This document shows, in pieces, positions 8,337 through 16,342 of a stretch of DNA of 64,000 nucleotides. The DNA is from Rhodoluna limnophila. GTDB taxonomy: Bacteria > Actinomycetota > Actinomycetes > Actinomycetales > Microbacteriaceae. The translations under genes and the position numbers were made by a program. How positions within the stretch are numbered: the first letter of the stretch is position 1; the number at the start of each line of letters is the position of its first letter. A model generated the notes under the pieces. The model was not told the DNA's origin and did no database searches. It saw only the letters and a list, made by a program, of their open reading frames with translations. Location: positions 62,001 to 126,000 of the forward strand of contig CAMCXL010000001.1 of assembly GCA_945883505.1 (NCBI GenBank). The letters are read 5' to 3'.

Positions 8337-9128
8337 CTACTCGGTTACTTGCGGTTGGTCTTGCTCGAGGGAGGCAAGCTTCTTTGCGATTCGTCTATCG
8401 TGCAGCTGCGCGATACCCGCTGCCAGGAAGTAAAGCAAAAGCAGTGGAATCATGAGTAAAAACATTGCCATTGGCTCAGCCACCGGAGTCGCAATAGCGC
8501 CCACCACGGCAGAAACAAATATTGCCAGTCGCCAGGACTTAATAATGTTCTTTGCAGTGATCACTCCCGCAAAGTTCAACATCACAAGAACCACCGGCAG
8601 CACAAAGGCCAGACCAAAGACCAGCAGAATTCTGGTGGTAAACAAAATGTATTCACTGGCATTAATAACGTTTGCACCGCCGTCTGGGGTAAAACCAACT
8701 AGCACCACCACGAAAGCCGGAAGCGAAGACCACGCCAGAAAGGTTCCGGCGGCAAATAGCGGAACTGCGGTCAGCACAAACCCGATGGTGTATCGCTTCT
8801 CGCGCTGCTTTAGACCTGGAGTGATAAAAGCCCAGAGATTAAAAAGCCAAACCGGCGACGCCATTAAAACGCCCAGAAATATTGAGACCTGGAGCCTCAC
8901 GTCAAATGCAGATACCACGGTTGGAAAGTTGATGGTTGCATTGCTACCTGGCTTGTCGGCCAGCTCAATTATTGGTCGTTGAAGTTCGTCGAAGACAAAG
9001 TCGAACATAAACCAGCCCGCAATAGAGCCAGCCAAAATAAATAGCGCTGACCAGAACAGTCGATTGCGTAGCTCTTTTAGATGCCCCGAAAGGCTCATTT
9101 TGGCGTCGGGGTTTTTCTTCCTGGCCAC
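8337..9128 (-). CDS. tatC: Sec-independent translocase subunit TatC
   Basis: Membrane receptor of the twin-arginine translocase, which recognises Tat signal peptides. The 263-residue product has the N-terminal 'MSLSGHLKELRNRLFWSA' motif, 'VWLFNLWAFITPGLKQREKR' and six hydrophobic segments. Starts with GTG directly after the tatA stop. No tatB is visible in the window. Confidence 0.94.
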   Translation of the reverse strand: MARKKNPDAKMSLSGHLKELRNRLFWSALFILAGSIAGWFMFDFVFDELQRPIIELADKPGSNATINFPTVVSAFDVRLQVSIFLGVLMASPVWLFNLWAFITPGLKQREKRYTIGFVLTAVPLFAAGTFLAWSSLPAFVVVLVGFTPDGGANVINASEYILFTTRILLVFGLAFVLPVVLVMLNFAGVITAKNIIKSWRLAIFVSAVVGAIATPVAEPMAMFLLMIPLLLLYFLAAGIAQLHDRRIAKKLASLEQDQPQVTE

Positions 9129-9320
9129 TTACTTGTCGTTGGGGGTTTCACCCTCAGCTGGCTTGTCGGCCGGCTTAGCGTCTTCGGTGCTCTTAATTTC
9201 CTTGCGGAAAACACGCATTGATTGAGCAAGTGACTTGGCAAGGCCAGGAAGCTTTGGTCCTCCCCAAAGCAACAGCACAATCGCCAGAATAATGATCCAT
9301 TCCCAGCCCTGAAGACGCAT
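9129..9320 (-). CDS. tatA: Sec-independent translocase subunit TatA
   Basis: Forms the Tat pore. A 63-residue protein with a single N-terminal helix 'WIIILAIVLLLWGGPKLPGLAKSL' (hinge GPKLP), an amphipathic helix and a charged tail. An AAAAGGAA-type Shine-Dalgarno precedes the ATG. The stop abuts tatC. Confidence 0.94.
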   Translation of the reverse strand: MRLQGWEWIIILAIVLLLWGGPKLPGLAKSLAQSMRVFRKEIKSTEDAKPADKPAEGETPNDK

Positions 9321-9336
9321 CTGATTTCCTTTTCTC

Positions 9337-9621
9337 TTACCTAAAACTTCTAGAACTAAGCCTACGGCTTCGCTCGCGCTTTAGCCTCCTGGCCTTGCGC
9401 TGAAGCTCTAGGCGCCTAGCCTGGTGGATTACAGGGTCATCCCCTAATGCACTGGCAGCTTTGACAAGCTCCGGGGCTTGGGCCTTGGCCTTGGCTAGTT
9501 GCTCAAGCTGCTTAACAAATGGAGCAACCAGCGGCCTTAGCCTAAGCATCTTTCGAACCAAGAAGACAACTGACCAAATAAGCATTGATAGCGCAAAGGT
9601 TCCTGCAAATAGCCATTCCAT
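9337..9621 (-). CDS. Small membrane-anchored protein, function unknown
   Basis: A 94-residue protein with one N-terminal membrane helix (MEWLFAGTFALSMLIWSVVF), then a very basic cytoplasmic part ending in 'RRLKRERSRRLSSRSFR'. I do not recognise a family. It sits between pafC and tatA, 10 bp after pafC. I chose ATG 9621 because TAGGTT is 7 nt upstream and a longer start would overlap pafC. The pafC-tatA spacer holds no such gene in mycobacteria as far as I recall. Confidence 0.65.
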   Translation of the reverse strand: MEWLFAGTFALSMLIWSVVFLVRKMLRLRPLVAPFVKQLEQLAKAKAQAPELVKAASALGDDPVIHQARRLELQRKARRLKRERSRRLSSRSFR

Positions 9622-9628
9622 AGAAATA

Positions 9629-9634
9629 AACCTA
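9629..9634 (-). promoter_or_regulatory. Putative internal -10 before small membrane gene and tatA
   Basis: TAGGTT, 7 nt before ATG 9621, overlapping the end of pafC. It could give leaderless transcripts of the membrane gene and tatAC-helY. Confidence 0.35.
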
Positions 9635-10600
9635 CTCGGCCTCTTCAGCCGGTGGGAACTCCCCAAGAGCTTTAGCCACGAACTCTCTAACGGCCGCTCT
9701 GGCATTTTCCGGTGCCAGTACCCGAACCTTCCCGCTGTAGCGAGCCACGATTCGTCCTAGGTTTTCTAGCTGCCCGATCGGAATCTTCACCTGAATACTT
9801 TTATTGCCCCTAATCTCAAAGTCCGGTTTGTAATCCGCAATGAGCGAGAAAGCTTCCGGGTCAACTTCAAAAAGCACCTCGGTGTCGGTTGCTCTAGCCT
9901 CGTAGATCTCCTCAGTCTCACCGGAAGAATCTGATCGATGCGTGAAAGTATCGAGCAACACAATCTCCCGCATCCGATCGAGCCGGAAGATTCGATCTTC
10001 GTTGTTGGTTCGGCAAAAACCCCTGAGGTACCAAGTTGCTTCTCGAGATTCAAGCCTCACAGGTTCAATCTCTCGGTTCATCACTTCACCACTCGAATTT
10101 CGATATGAGCAACTTATTGCTCGAGACTCGGCAACTGCCTGCCTGGCTTTTTCCAGGTCAGCATCCTTGGTAAAGGGTTGAACCATGAACGGAAGACTCT
10201 GTTGACCGCTAGCTCCCTTACTCAAAATGGAAAGCAGCTCAGAGATAGCAACTTGATCTGTTGGGTCAACAAGCTGAGCCAGGTACGCGAGGCCGCTTGC
10301 TATGGCTGCAGCTTGCCTAGTGGATAACCTGGGAACAGATTCCAAAGTGGGAGCAAAACTTAGGTCAATGATTCCTTCTTCGAGCAGGTCATAGTCCAAA
10401 AAGAAAAGCTCATCTGGTCGATACAAACCAACGCCCGAAAGCGAGATTGTCACTACCGCCGAACGGATCTCTTTCTCGGTGACCGCGAAGTGGCTGGCAA
10501 GGTCTTCAATTCTTTTCTGACGATTGGAAATCAGATAGCCAGTTAGCGCAAGCATGAAGTTGTAGCGGTCTGTGCCGCTAAGACTTGAACTCTTAGGCAT
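9632..10600 (-). CDS. pafC: WYL-domain transcriptional regulator PafC
   Basis: One half of the PafBC activator, which controls the LexA-independent DNA damage response in Actinobacteria. The 322-residue product has an N-terminal winged HTH, a WYL domain with the literal 'TWYLRGFCR' motif, and a C-terminal WCX-type extension. Overlaps pafB by 8 bp. The name comes from the accessory role beside the proteasome ligase pafA, which is absent here. Confidence 0.9.
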   Translation of the reverse strand: MPKSSSLSGTDRYNFMLALTGYLISNRQKRIEDLASHFAVTEKEIRSAVVTISLSGVGLYRPDELFFLDYDLLEEGIIDLSFAPTLESVPRLSTRQAAAIASGLAYLAQLVDPTDQVAISELLSILSKGASGQQSLPFMVQPFTKDADLEKARQAVAESRAISCSYRNSSGEVMNREIEPVRLESREATWYLRGFCRTNNEDRIFRLDRMREIVLLDTFTHRSDSSGETEEIYEARATDTEVLFEVDPEAFSLIADYKPDFEIRGNKSIQVKIPIGQLENLGRIVARYSGKVRVLAPENARAAVREFVAKALGEFPPAEEAE

Positions 10601-11561
10601 GAGCCACCCGCACCTTTAGCAGATTGGCGCGGACAAGGTCGGCTAGCTCGGTAGGGCTCACTACCTCAATCTCGTCGACAAACTCCATCAGCTCCTCGGC
10701 AAAAAGGGAAAGGTCCAAGAAACTTGTTTCGAACTCGGTTTGGCTTTGGCCTAGGTCAAAATGAAACCACGCGGCGCTGTTGGGCTTAACACGAATCTTT
10801 GCCAGCTGCGAATCCTTGTGCTGTTGCAGCTGCTCTAAGGCAAGCGCGACCTCACCGTTTTGAGGTGGGTCGAAGCTAACGTCCTGAATGTCAACGTCTG
10901 AGACAATTCTTCGAAGTAGAAAATTCCTTGGCTGGTCTCGATCCAAATCGAATGCAATCAGCATCCACTGACCGGCTATGTTCTGAAGCGACCAGGGCTC
11001 CAAGTTTCTCACCGTTGGTTCTAAATCCCCTGGCTTCAGATAATCAAATGAAACCCGAGAGTTAGTCTCGATAGCAGTTGAAAGAGGCAAAAACGCCGGA
11101 TCGTGAGTTCTGATTCGCGGAGCTATTCCGATCCAAGAACTGGAATCCGCACTTTCCCCCATGGCCCGGATTCGATGCAGAGCCCGGTTGGCATCGGCCG
11201 AAAGTGAAGCCTTCGCCCACACTTGAGCCGCCAGATTCAAAAGCGCGACCTGCTTGGCAGTTAGGCTCACACCCTTGGGCCAGACAAAGTCCTCGTTGGC
11301 GATTAGATAGCGAAACTCTTGGTTGTCATCCATTGCTTCTTTAGGGATGAATGAACGCCAGGCAACTCCTACCTCCGTGAGCTGAACCTTGTCACGCTCA
11401 AACATGCGATTCAGTGCTCCGTTATCGCCAGCTGGATCGTAGTTCTCCTTATAACCCTGAACGGTTGCAAAGATCTCGGCTTTGGATAACCCATTGCCAG
11501 CTGTCAGTAGCGCGCAGGTGAGATTGAACAGTCGCTCCGAAAGATCGATCCGTTCCGGCAT
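10593..11561 (-). CDS. pafB: WYL-domain transcriptional regulator PafB
   Basis: Partner of PafC; in mycobacteria the two act as a complex. Also 322 residues: N-terminal HTH ('LTAGNGLSKAEIFATVQGY'), a linker, then a WYL domain in which the signature reads 'GQWMLIAFDLDRDQPRNFLLRRI'. Follows the FKBP lipoprotein gene by 4 bp. The neighbouring uvr and photolyase genes in this window are the type of function PafBC controls, but I did not find a confident PafBC site. Confidence 0.9.
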   Translation of the reverse strand: MPERIDLSERLFNLTCALLTAGNGLSKAEIFATVQGYKENYDPAGDNGALNRMFERDKVQLTEVGVAWRSFIPKEAMDDNQEFRYLIANEDFVWPKGVSLTAKQVALLNLAAQVWAKASLSADANRALHRIRAMGESADSSSWIGIAPRIRTHDPAFLPLSTAIETNSRVSFDYLKPGDLEPTVRNLEPWSLQNIAGQWMLIAFDLDRDQPRNFLLRRIVSDVDIQDVSFDPPQNGEVALALEQLQQHKDSQLAKIRVKPNSAAWFHFDLGQSQTEFETSFLDLSLFAEELMEFVDEIEVVSPTELADLVRANLLKVRVAHA

Positions 11562-11565
11562 CTTG

Positions 11566-12543
11566 CTAGTTGCTGGTTCCCAGAATATCGATCACGAACA
11601 CAAGGGTTGCTCCAGGCGGGATACTTCCTGCCCCAGCTTCTCCATAACCTTGGGCCGGTGGAATGATTGCGATTACCTGCGAACCAACCGGCTGTCCAAC
11701 TACCGCTTCTAGGAATCCGTCGATTAGTCCTCCTTCTTGCAACCTAAACTGCGTTGCCTGACCGGAGTCCCAACTTGAGTCGAACTTTTCAGAGTCTGCC
11801 CACAAGAACCCGCTGTAGTGCATGGTGACAAGTTGTCCCAGCTCTACTACTTCGCCAGAACCGCGAATAAGTTGTGCAATCCTTAGCTCTTCCGGTGGAG
11901 CAGTATTTGGAATTGTGACTCCAGGAACACCTTCTGGTGTTGTCACTACAGCAGGAAAGCCTGCTTCTGGTGCAACTGCAGTACCGGTAGCTTTTTCTAG
12001 GAACACCCTTCTTAGGTCGAAGACAAAAACCAATGCGTCGGTTGGGCCAACACCTAGAGCAGGGATTCCTTCTCCACCGTGGGCATCAGCGGCTGGAATT
12101 ATCGAAACCACTCGCGAACCTTCTTTTGCACCAGCAAGTGCCTCGCAAAAGTTTGGAACTTGGTTAGGTCCAAAAAAGGCTGTTGGCGATTCGCTGCCAT
12201 CGAATGCTGTCTGCTGGATCAATTGACCACTGCCGCCGTTGTAGCCGGAGAACTCAAACTCGACAAGACTTCGACCGGTGAACACCGGGCCATCTCCCTC
12301 AACTATCACTTTGGTCTGAACAGTCTCTGCAGAAAGTGGAGAGGGAAAACTCACAACCGGAGTCTTACCGAAGTCGGCGGATACCTGTATGGATTCAGCC
12401 TGTACTCCGGACTTGATTGCCTCGCAGGCATAGTTGTCACTTGTCGTTGTGCAGGCTGTAAGTGTGCCCACAAGAAGCAGAGCAGATAGCGATAGGGCGG
12501 TTTTTCTCAAAAGAGCAACTTTCTTGGGCCGGATGAATCTCAA
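11566..12543 (-). CDS. FKBP-type peptidyl-prolyl isomerase lipoprotein, tandem domains
   Basis: A 325-residue predicted lipoprotein: basic N-terminus, hydrophobic stretch, lipobox L28-T-A-C31. Two FKBP-like domains follow. The first (about 65-180, 'VEFEFSGYNG', 'FCEALAGAKEGSRV') is degenerate. The second (about 210-325) is canonical, with 'LVTMHYSGFLW', 'GLIDGFLEAVVGQPVGSQVI' and 'IPPAQGYGEAG'. Likely folds proteins outside the membrane. TTG 12543 is the apparent start, without a clear Shine-Dalgarno. It occupies the place between trmI and pafB where proteasome genes lie in many Actinobacteria. Confidence 0.88.
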   Translation of the reverse strand: MRFIRPKKVALLRKTALSLSALLLVGTLTACTTTSDNYACEAIKSGVQAESIQVSADFGKTPVVSFPSPLSAETVQTKVIVEGDGPVFTGRSLVEFEFSGYNGGSGQLIQQTAFDGSESPTAFFGPNQVPNFCEALAGAKEGSRVVSIIPAADAHGGEGIPALGVGPTDALVFVFDLRRVFLEKATGTAVAPEAGFPAVVTTPEGVPGVTIPNTAPPEELRIAQLIRGSGEVVELGQLVTMHYSGFLWADSEKFDSSWDSGQATQFRLQEGGLIDGFLEAVVGQPVGSQVIAIIPPAQGYGEAGAGSIPPGATLVFVIDILGTSN

Positions 12544-12574
12544 GTTTACTTGGGCGAAGCTGCATTAGCTTCTC

Positions 12575-13522
12575 CTAGGAGTTGGCTTTGCGGACGGTTT
12601 TTCGAAGCTTCTTCTCCGAAACCTTCCGCTCCCCCAATCCGTCTGGGTTCCAGGCCCTTACATCAGCCTCGGAATACTCGGTTGATTTCACCTTGGTCTT
12701 GAACTGAGGCAGAATCGCGCCAGGTGCCAGCCTTCTGGCGGTGAGTAAGAATCCGGTGTGAGCAATCATTCGGTGCTCTGGACGAACCGCCAATCCCTGA
12801 AGGTGCCATGGTCGAACCAGCGACTCGAAGGCGTTTGGCTCGGTGAATAATCTGGTCGACCTCAAATCCTCGGCAACTCTTGAGAGCTGGGTTACTGTAG
12901 CAACGTAAATGACAATCAGTCCGCCTGGAACGAGTACCTCAGAGCAAGCTTCAATGCACTCCCAGGGAGCGAGCATGTCTAGAACGACGCGGTCAACGCT
13001 TTGAGGCTTGAGCTTTTTAGGAAGCTCCTGCTGCAGATCCCCCAGGTGAATTTTCCAGTTCTTTGGATTAGAACCAAATTGACTCTTTACGTTGCCGGCA
13101 GCAATTTCAGCAAACTCTGATCTTCGCTCAAAGGAATGCAGGGTTCCCTCTGGTCCGATGGCCCTAAGTAAATACATACTTAGCGCTCCGGAGCCAACTC
13201 CGGCTTCAACAACTTGGGCTCCCGGAAAAATATCTCCCTCAACCAGAATCTGTGCGGCGTCTTTGGGATAGACAATCGCGGCTCCGCGCGGCATGGAGAG
13301 CACAAAGTCATTCAATAAAGGCTTCAGAGCCAGAAACTCAATGCCGTTCTGATTAGCAACTATCGAGCCATCTGGCTGTCCAATAATGCTGTCGTGCTTG
13401 AGGTCACCGCGGTGAGTTCCAAAGGCGCCACCTTTAATCAGGGTTATGGTGTTCAGTCGTCCCTTGGGTCCAGTGAGCTGGACCTTGTCGCCGACTTTGA
13501 ACAGGTTAGCTTTCTTGCTCAC
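12575..13522 (-). CDS. trmI: tRNA (adenine-58-N1)-methyltransferase TrmI
   Basis: Methylates A58 in the T loop of tRNAs. The 315-residue product has an N-terminal beta domain, then the SAM fold with 'VVEAGVGSGALSMYLLRAIG' (motif I) and 'DRVVLDMLAPWE' (motif IV). A longer frame starts at 13573, but GTG 13522 overlaps the upstream HAD stop as GTGA and gives the family-like start 'SKKANLFKVGDKVQLTG'. The C-terminal tail is basic. Confidence 0.92.
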   Translation of the reverse strand: MSKKANLFKVGDKVQLTGPKGRLNTITLIKGGAFGTHRGDLKHDSIIGQPDGSIVANQNGIEFLALKPLLNDFVLSMPRGAAIVYPKDAAQILVEGDIFPGAQVVEAGVGSGALSMYLLRAIGPEGTLHSFERRSEFAEIAAGNVKSQFGSNPKNWKIHLGDLQQELPKKLKPQSVDRVVLDMLAPWECIEACSEVLVPGGLIVIYVATVTQLSRVAEDLRSTRLFTEPNAFESLVRPWHLQGLAVRPEHRMIAHTGFLLTARRLAPGAILPQFKTKVKSTEYSEADVRAWNPDGLGERKVSEKKLRKTVRKANS

Positions 13523-14178
13523 TTGAATAAGCCTCGAAGATCGGAGAGCGAAACTCCCTCCAGAGTGTCCCAAACAATGCGTCCAGGTTCAGCTGGAAGC
13601 TCAACAATGTTCTTGATTCCAACCGCCCGGGTTCCTGCAGCCTCAGCTGATTTGAGACCAGAAATTGAATCCTCGAAGGCAACGCAGTCTTCGGGTCTGA
13701 CTCCAAGAAGCGATGCTGCCTTTAGGTAGGCCTCGGGATGAGGTTTGCCGTGCAGGACATCGTCGCCGGCGACAATGACGTCGAAAGCATCAAAACCGAT
13801 AGCGTCGGCCACTTGTTTTGCCATGCGATGCATCGACATAGTGACCAGGGCAGTTTTCATCTTCTTTTTTCGAAGTAGCAGTAAAAGCTCCCTCGCCCCA
13901 GGACGCCAAAGTATCTCTTGTTTGAGTTGCGCGGTGACCTCATCGGTGAGCTGAGCAATGATTTGCTCCGGCTCGAGGTCCGAACCAACCTTGGCCTTGA
14001 TAATTTTGGACGAGTCATACAAGGACATACCAACTAGGCTCAGTCCATCTTGCTCTGTCCAGGTGCTGTTGTTGGCCTTCGCGAAAGCGCCCTCGCTTTT
14101 CATCCAGTAAGGTTCGGAATCAATTAGGGTGCCATCCATGTCCCACAAAACCGCGGACGGAAGCTGCTTAAAAATCAT
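13519..14178 (-). CDS. HAD-superfamily phosphatase, beta-phosphoglucomutase-like
   Basis: A 219-residue HAD subfamily IA enzyme: motif I 'WDMDGTLIDSE', helical cap, motif II 'ALVTMS', motif III Lys in 'GKPHPEAYLKAA', motif IV 'EDSISGLKSA'. Family members hydrolyse small phosphorylated metabolites or act as phosphoglucomutases; the substrate cannot be read. The association with trmI is common in Microbacteriaceae as far as I recall. TAGACT lies 9 nt before the ATG. Confidence 0.85.
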   Translation of the reverse strand: MIFKQLPSAVLWDMDGTLIDSEPYWMKSEGAFAKANNSTWTEQDGLSLVGMSLYDSSKIIKAKVGSDLEPEQIIAQLTDEVTAQLKQEILWRPGARELLLLLRKKKMKTALVTMSMHRMAKQVADAIGFDAFDVIVAGDDVLHGKPHPEAYLKAASLLGVRPEDCVAFEDSISGLKSAEAAGTRAVGIKNIVELPAEPGRIVWDTLEGVSLSDLRGLFK

Positions 14179-14261
14179 GATGGTTGAAGTCTAGCTTTGG
14201 GTTTTGGGCCTACAGTTAAGTGTCAGCTAATTCCTAGTGCAAAGGGCAAGATTTCAACAAA

Positions 14262-15113
14262 GTGACCAGTGAAGACAGCTTATTCGGCGGGCGGGTGCTC
14301 ATTTGTGCATTCGAGGGCTGGAACGACGCAGCCGAATCAGCTAGCCAGGTAGCCAAGCTAATAGCCGAATCCTTGAAGTGCGAAATAGCCGCCGAGGTTG
14401 ATTCCGAGGATTACTACGATTTTCAGTTCACCAGACCATCGGTTTCTTTCAACGACTCAGGTGACCGTGAGCTAGAGTGGCCGGGCACGTCGTTCATGAT
14501 TTCCACCGATAAGGATCCGAATCTATCAAGGTTCAGCATTCTGGTTGGAACCGAGCCGGCCAGGCGCTGGAAGTCCTTCACTGCTGAGATTCTCGAAATG
14601 ATTGAAGACCGCGAGATTGAAGCGGTGATTTTCTTGGGCGGGATGCTTGCTGATACCCCGCACACCAGGCCAATTACTGTAAACGCCACCAGTCAAAATG
14701 AACGTGTTCGAGCCGAGATGAATATCGAGCGAAGCAGCTACGAAGGTCCGGTCGGCATCTTGTCCACAATTGGGATTGCTCTTGAAGATATTGGCGTGCC
14801 AACCATGGCGCTGTGGGCCGCTGTTCCGCACTACGTCCACAATGCTCCTTCCCCAAAGGCAGCACTTGCTCTACTGGCTGAACTCGAGAAGATGCTTTCA
14901 GTTAGCTTCGGGCAGGGCGATTTGGCAGACCAGGCCTCTGAATGGGAGCGCGGAATTGACGAGATTGCCGAGAACGATGACGAGATGGCTGGATATATTC
15001 AACAGCTTGAGAAAAACCGTGACGAGTTTGAATCTGAAGCGGCCTCTGGAGAAGCCATCGCACGTGAGCTAGAAAAGTTCTTGCAGTCGGAAGAAAAACC
15101 GCCTGAGGCTTAA
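14262..15113 (+). CDS. PAC2-family protein
   Basis: A 283-residue protein of the PAC2 family, named for the eukaryotic proteasome assembly chaperone. Visible features: 'LICAFEGWNDAAESAS' near the N-terminus, 'FLGGMLADTPHTRP', 'IGIALEDIGVPTMALWAAVPHYV', and an acidic C-terminal helix of about 60 residues. Its bacterial role is unclear, and no proteasome gene is present here. GTG start; no clear ribosome site. Shares a TTAA double stop with uppP. Confidence 0.8.
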   Translation: MTSEDSLFGGRVLICAFEGWNDAAESASQVAKLIAESLKCEIAAEVDSEDYYDFQFTRPSVSFNDSGDRELEWPGTSFMISTDKDPNLSRFSILVGTEPARRWKSFTAEILEMIEDREIEAVIFLGGMLADTPHTRPITVNATSQNERVRAEMNIERSSYEGPVGILSTIGIALEDIGVPTMALWAAVPHYVHNAPSPKAALALLAELEKMLSVSFGQGDLADQASEWERGIDEIAENDDEMAGYIQQLEKNRDEFESEAASGEAIARELEKFLQSEEKPPEA

Positions 15114-15943
15114 GCGGTAAGAGCGCCGGTTGAAAGCATAAACAAAAGCCATCCGCCAACCACCAGACGCCAGATCACAAATGGCAAGAACGAACCCTTT
15201 TGAAGGTATTTGAGCAAGAAGTGAATCACACTCAGGCCTACCACTGCCGATACCAAGGTTGCAACAACTGTCGCGCTCAAAAGCTCGGATGTCAGATCCT
15301 GAAAGCTGGCAAAGAATTGAAGCAGTCCGGAGGCTAAAACGGCTGGAATCGCGAGCAAGAAACTATACCGAGCTGCCGCTTCGCGACTGTATCCAAGGAA
15401 TAGACCAACGGTAATGGTTCCACCAGATCTTGAAACTCCAGGGACCAAAGCCAAGGCCTGACCTAGCCCGAACAAGATTCCGTGTCTGTAATTCAGATCC
15501 TTAATCTCTCTGGTCTTTTTACCAACCAGGTCTGAGACCCCTAGCAAAATACCAAAGCCGATTAGCATCCAAGCAATTACCCAGAGGTTTCGAACGTCAT
15601 TTTCAATAAAGTCTCTGAACAAGAGACCGAGAATCACAACCGGCAAGGTTCCAATGATTATCAACCAGCCAAGTACCGTGTCACTAGACATAGGTGTTTT
15701 TGGCTTAACCGACCAACTTAGCCAGCTTGATGAGATGCGCAGGATGTCCTTGGCGAAGTATCCAACTACTGCAAGTTCGGTTCCTAGTTGAATGGTTGCA
15801 ATAAAGGCTGTGAGCTGCGGTCGCGAAAGATCTGACAAATTCATCAGCTGTTGGGCAATTTGCACATGCGCCGAAGATGAAACGGGTAAGAACTCGGTGA
15901 GGCCTTGAACCAACCCTAGGATTATGGCTTCAAAAAAACTCAC
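15110..15943 (-). CDS. uppP: Undecaprenyl-diphosphatase
   Basis: Recycles the C55 lipid carrier for peptidoglycan synthesis by removing a phosphate; confers bacitracin tolerance when overexpressed. The 277-residue product has the BacA signature 'EAIILGLVQGLTEFLPVSSSAH' (E17/E21-type catalytic glutamates) and 'ALVPGVSRSGGTITVGLFLG', with about eight membrane segments. GTG start overlaps the upstream small gene as GTGA. Confidence 0.94.
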   Translation of the reverse strand: MSFFEAIILGLVQGLTEFLPVSSSAHVQIAQQLMNLSDLSRPQLTAFIATIQLGTELAVVGYFAKDILRISSSWLSWSVKPKTPMSSDTVLGWLIIIGTLPVVILGLLFRDFIENDVRNLWVIAWMLIGFGILLGVSDLVGKKTREIKDLNYRHGILFGLGQALALVPGVSRSGGTITVGLFLGYSREAAARYSFLLAIPAVLASGLLQFFASFQDLTSELLSATVVATLVSAVVGLSVIHFLLKYLQKGSFLPFVIWRLVVGGWLLFMLSTGALTA

Positions 15944-16149
15944 TGATCGTCTTCAGCCAATGTGAAGGGTAAAAACTCACCGTGCTCAGTCCCGAGCGCC
16001 TCTTCGTAATTTAGAAAAGCATCCTCAAGCTGGTAGTAGGCCTGCTCGGCACTGGAGTCTTCGTCACCGCGCTTGGCGGTGACCGCTTCGAAGTGTCTTT
16101 CGAACGCTGCGATGAGCTGAGAAAGTGCGGTTCTTGGATCAGTAGCCAT
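15940..16149 (-). CDS. Small acidic conserved protein, function unknown
   Basis: A 69-residue acidic, mostly helical protein (MATDPRTALSQLIAAFERHF, then 'YYQLEDAFLNYEEALGTEHGEFLPF'). I do not recognise it with confidence. It is coupled to uppP by a GTGA overlap, so a link to envelope or carrier recycling is possible. ATG 16149 is preferred over TTG 16209 because TAGTTT lies 7 nt before it. Confidence 0.7.
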   Translation of the reverse strand: MATDPRTALSQLIAAFERHFEAVTAKRGDEDSSAEQAYYQLEDAFLNYEEALGTEHGEFLPFTLAEDDQ

Positions 16150-16156
16150 AAGGTAA

Positions 16157-16162
16157 AAACTA
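16157..16162 (-). promoter_or_regulatory. Putative -10 of leaderless small gene-uppP operon
   Basis: TAGTTT, 7 nt before ATG 16149. Confidence 0.4.
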
Positions 16163-16198
16163 CCCTCATTCGCGAATTGTTCCAAGCTTCTCAAGGTT

Positions 16199-16227
16199 TT
16201 AACAAACAATCACCGTGATACCATAAG
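16199..16227 (+). promoter_or_regulatory. Putative tRNA-Leu promoter
   Basis: TTAACA (16199-16204), 17 bp, then CATAAG (16222-16227). This would start transcription about 12 nt before the mature tRNA. It overlaps the region upstream of the minus-strand small gene. Confidence 0.4.
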
Positions 16228-16245
16228 GGCCGTAATAAAAGTCAC

Positions 16246-16328
16246 GTCCGGGTGGCGGAATGGTAGACGCGCTAGCTTGAGGTGTTAGTCCTCGCAAGGG
16301 GGTAGGGGTTCAAGTCCCCTCTCGGACA
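16246..16328 (+). tRNA. tRNA-Leu (anticodon GAG)
   Basis: An 83-nt class II tRNA. Acceptor GTCCGGG pairs with CTCGGAC, allowing one G-T. The anticodon stem CTAGC/GTTAG encloses TTGAGGT, giving anticodon GAG for CTC/CTT codons. A long variable arm (CCTCGCAAGGGGG) and T arm GGGG-TTCAAGT-CCCC follow. CCA is not encoded. Confidence 0.95.
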
Positions 16329-16342
16329 CAAAACCAAAGGGT

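Noticed and set aside
8452-8982. 176-codon plus-strand open frame
   Set aside because: Antisense shadow of tatC; no start signal or family.
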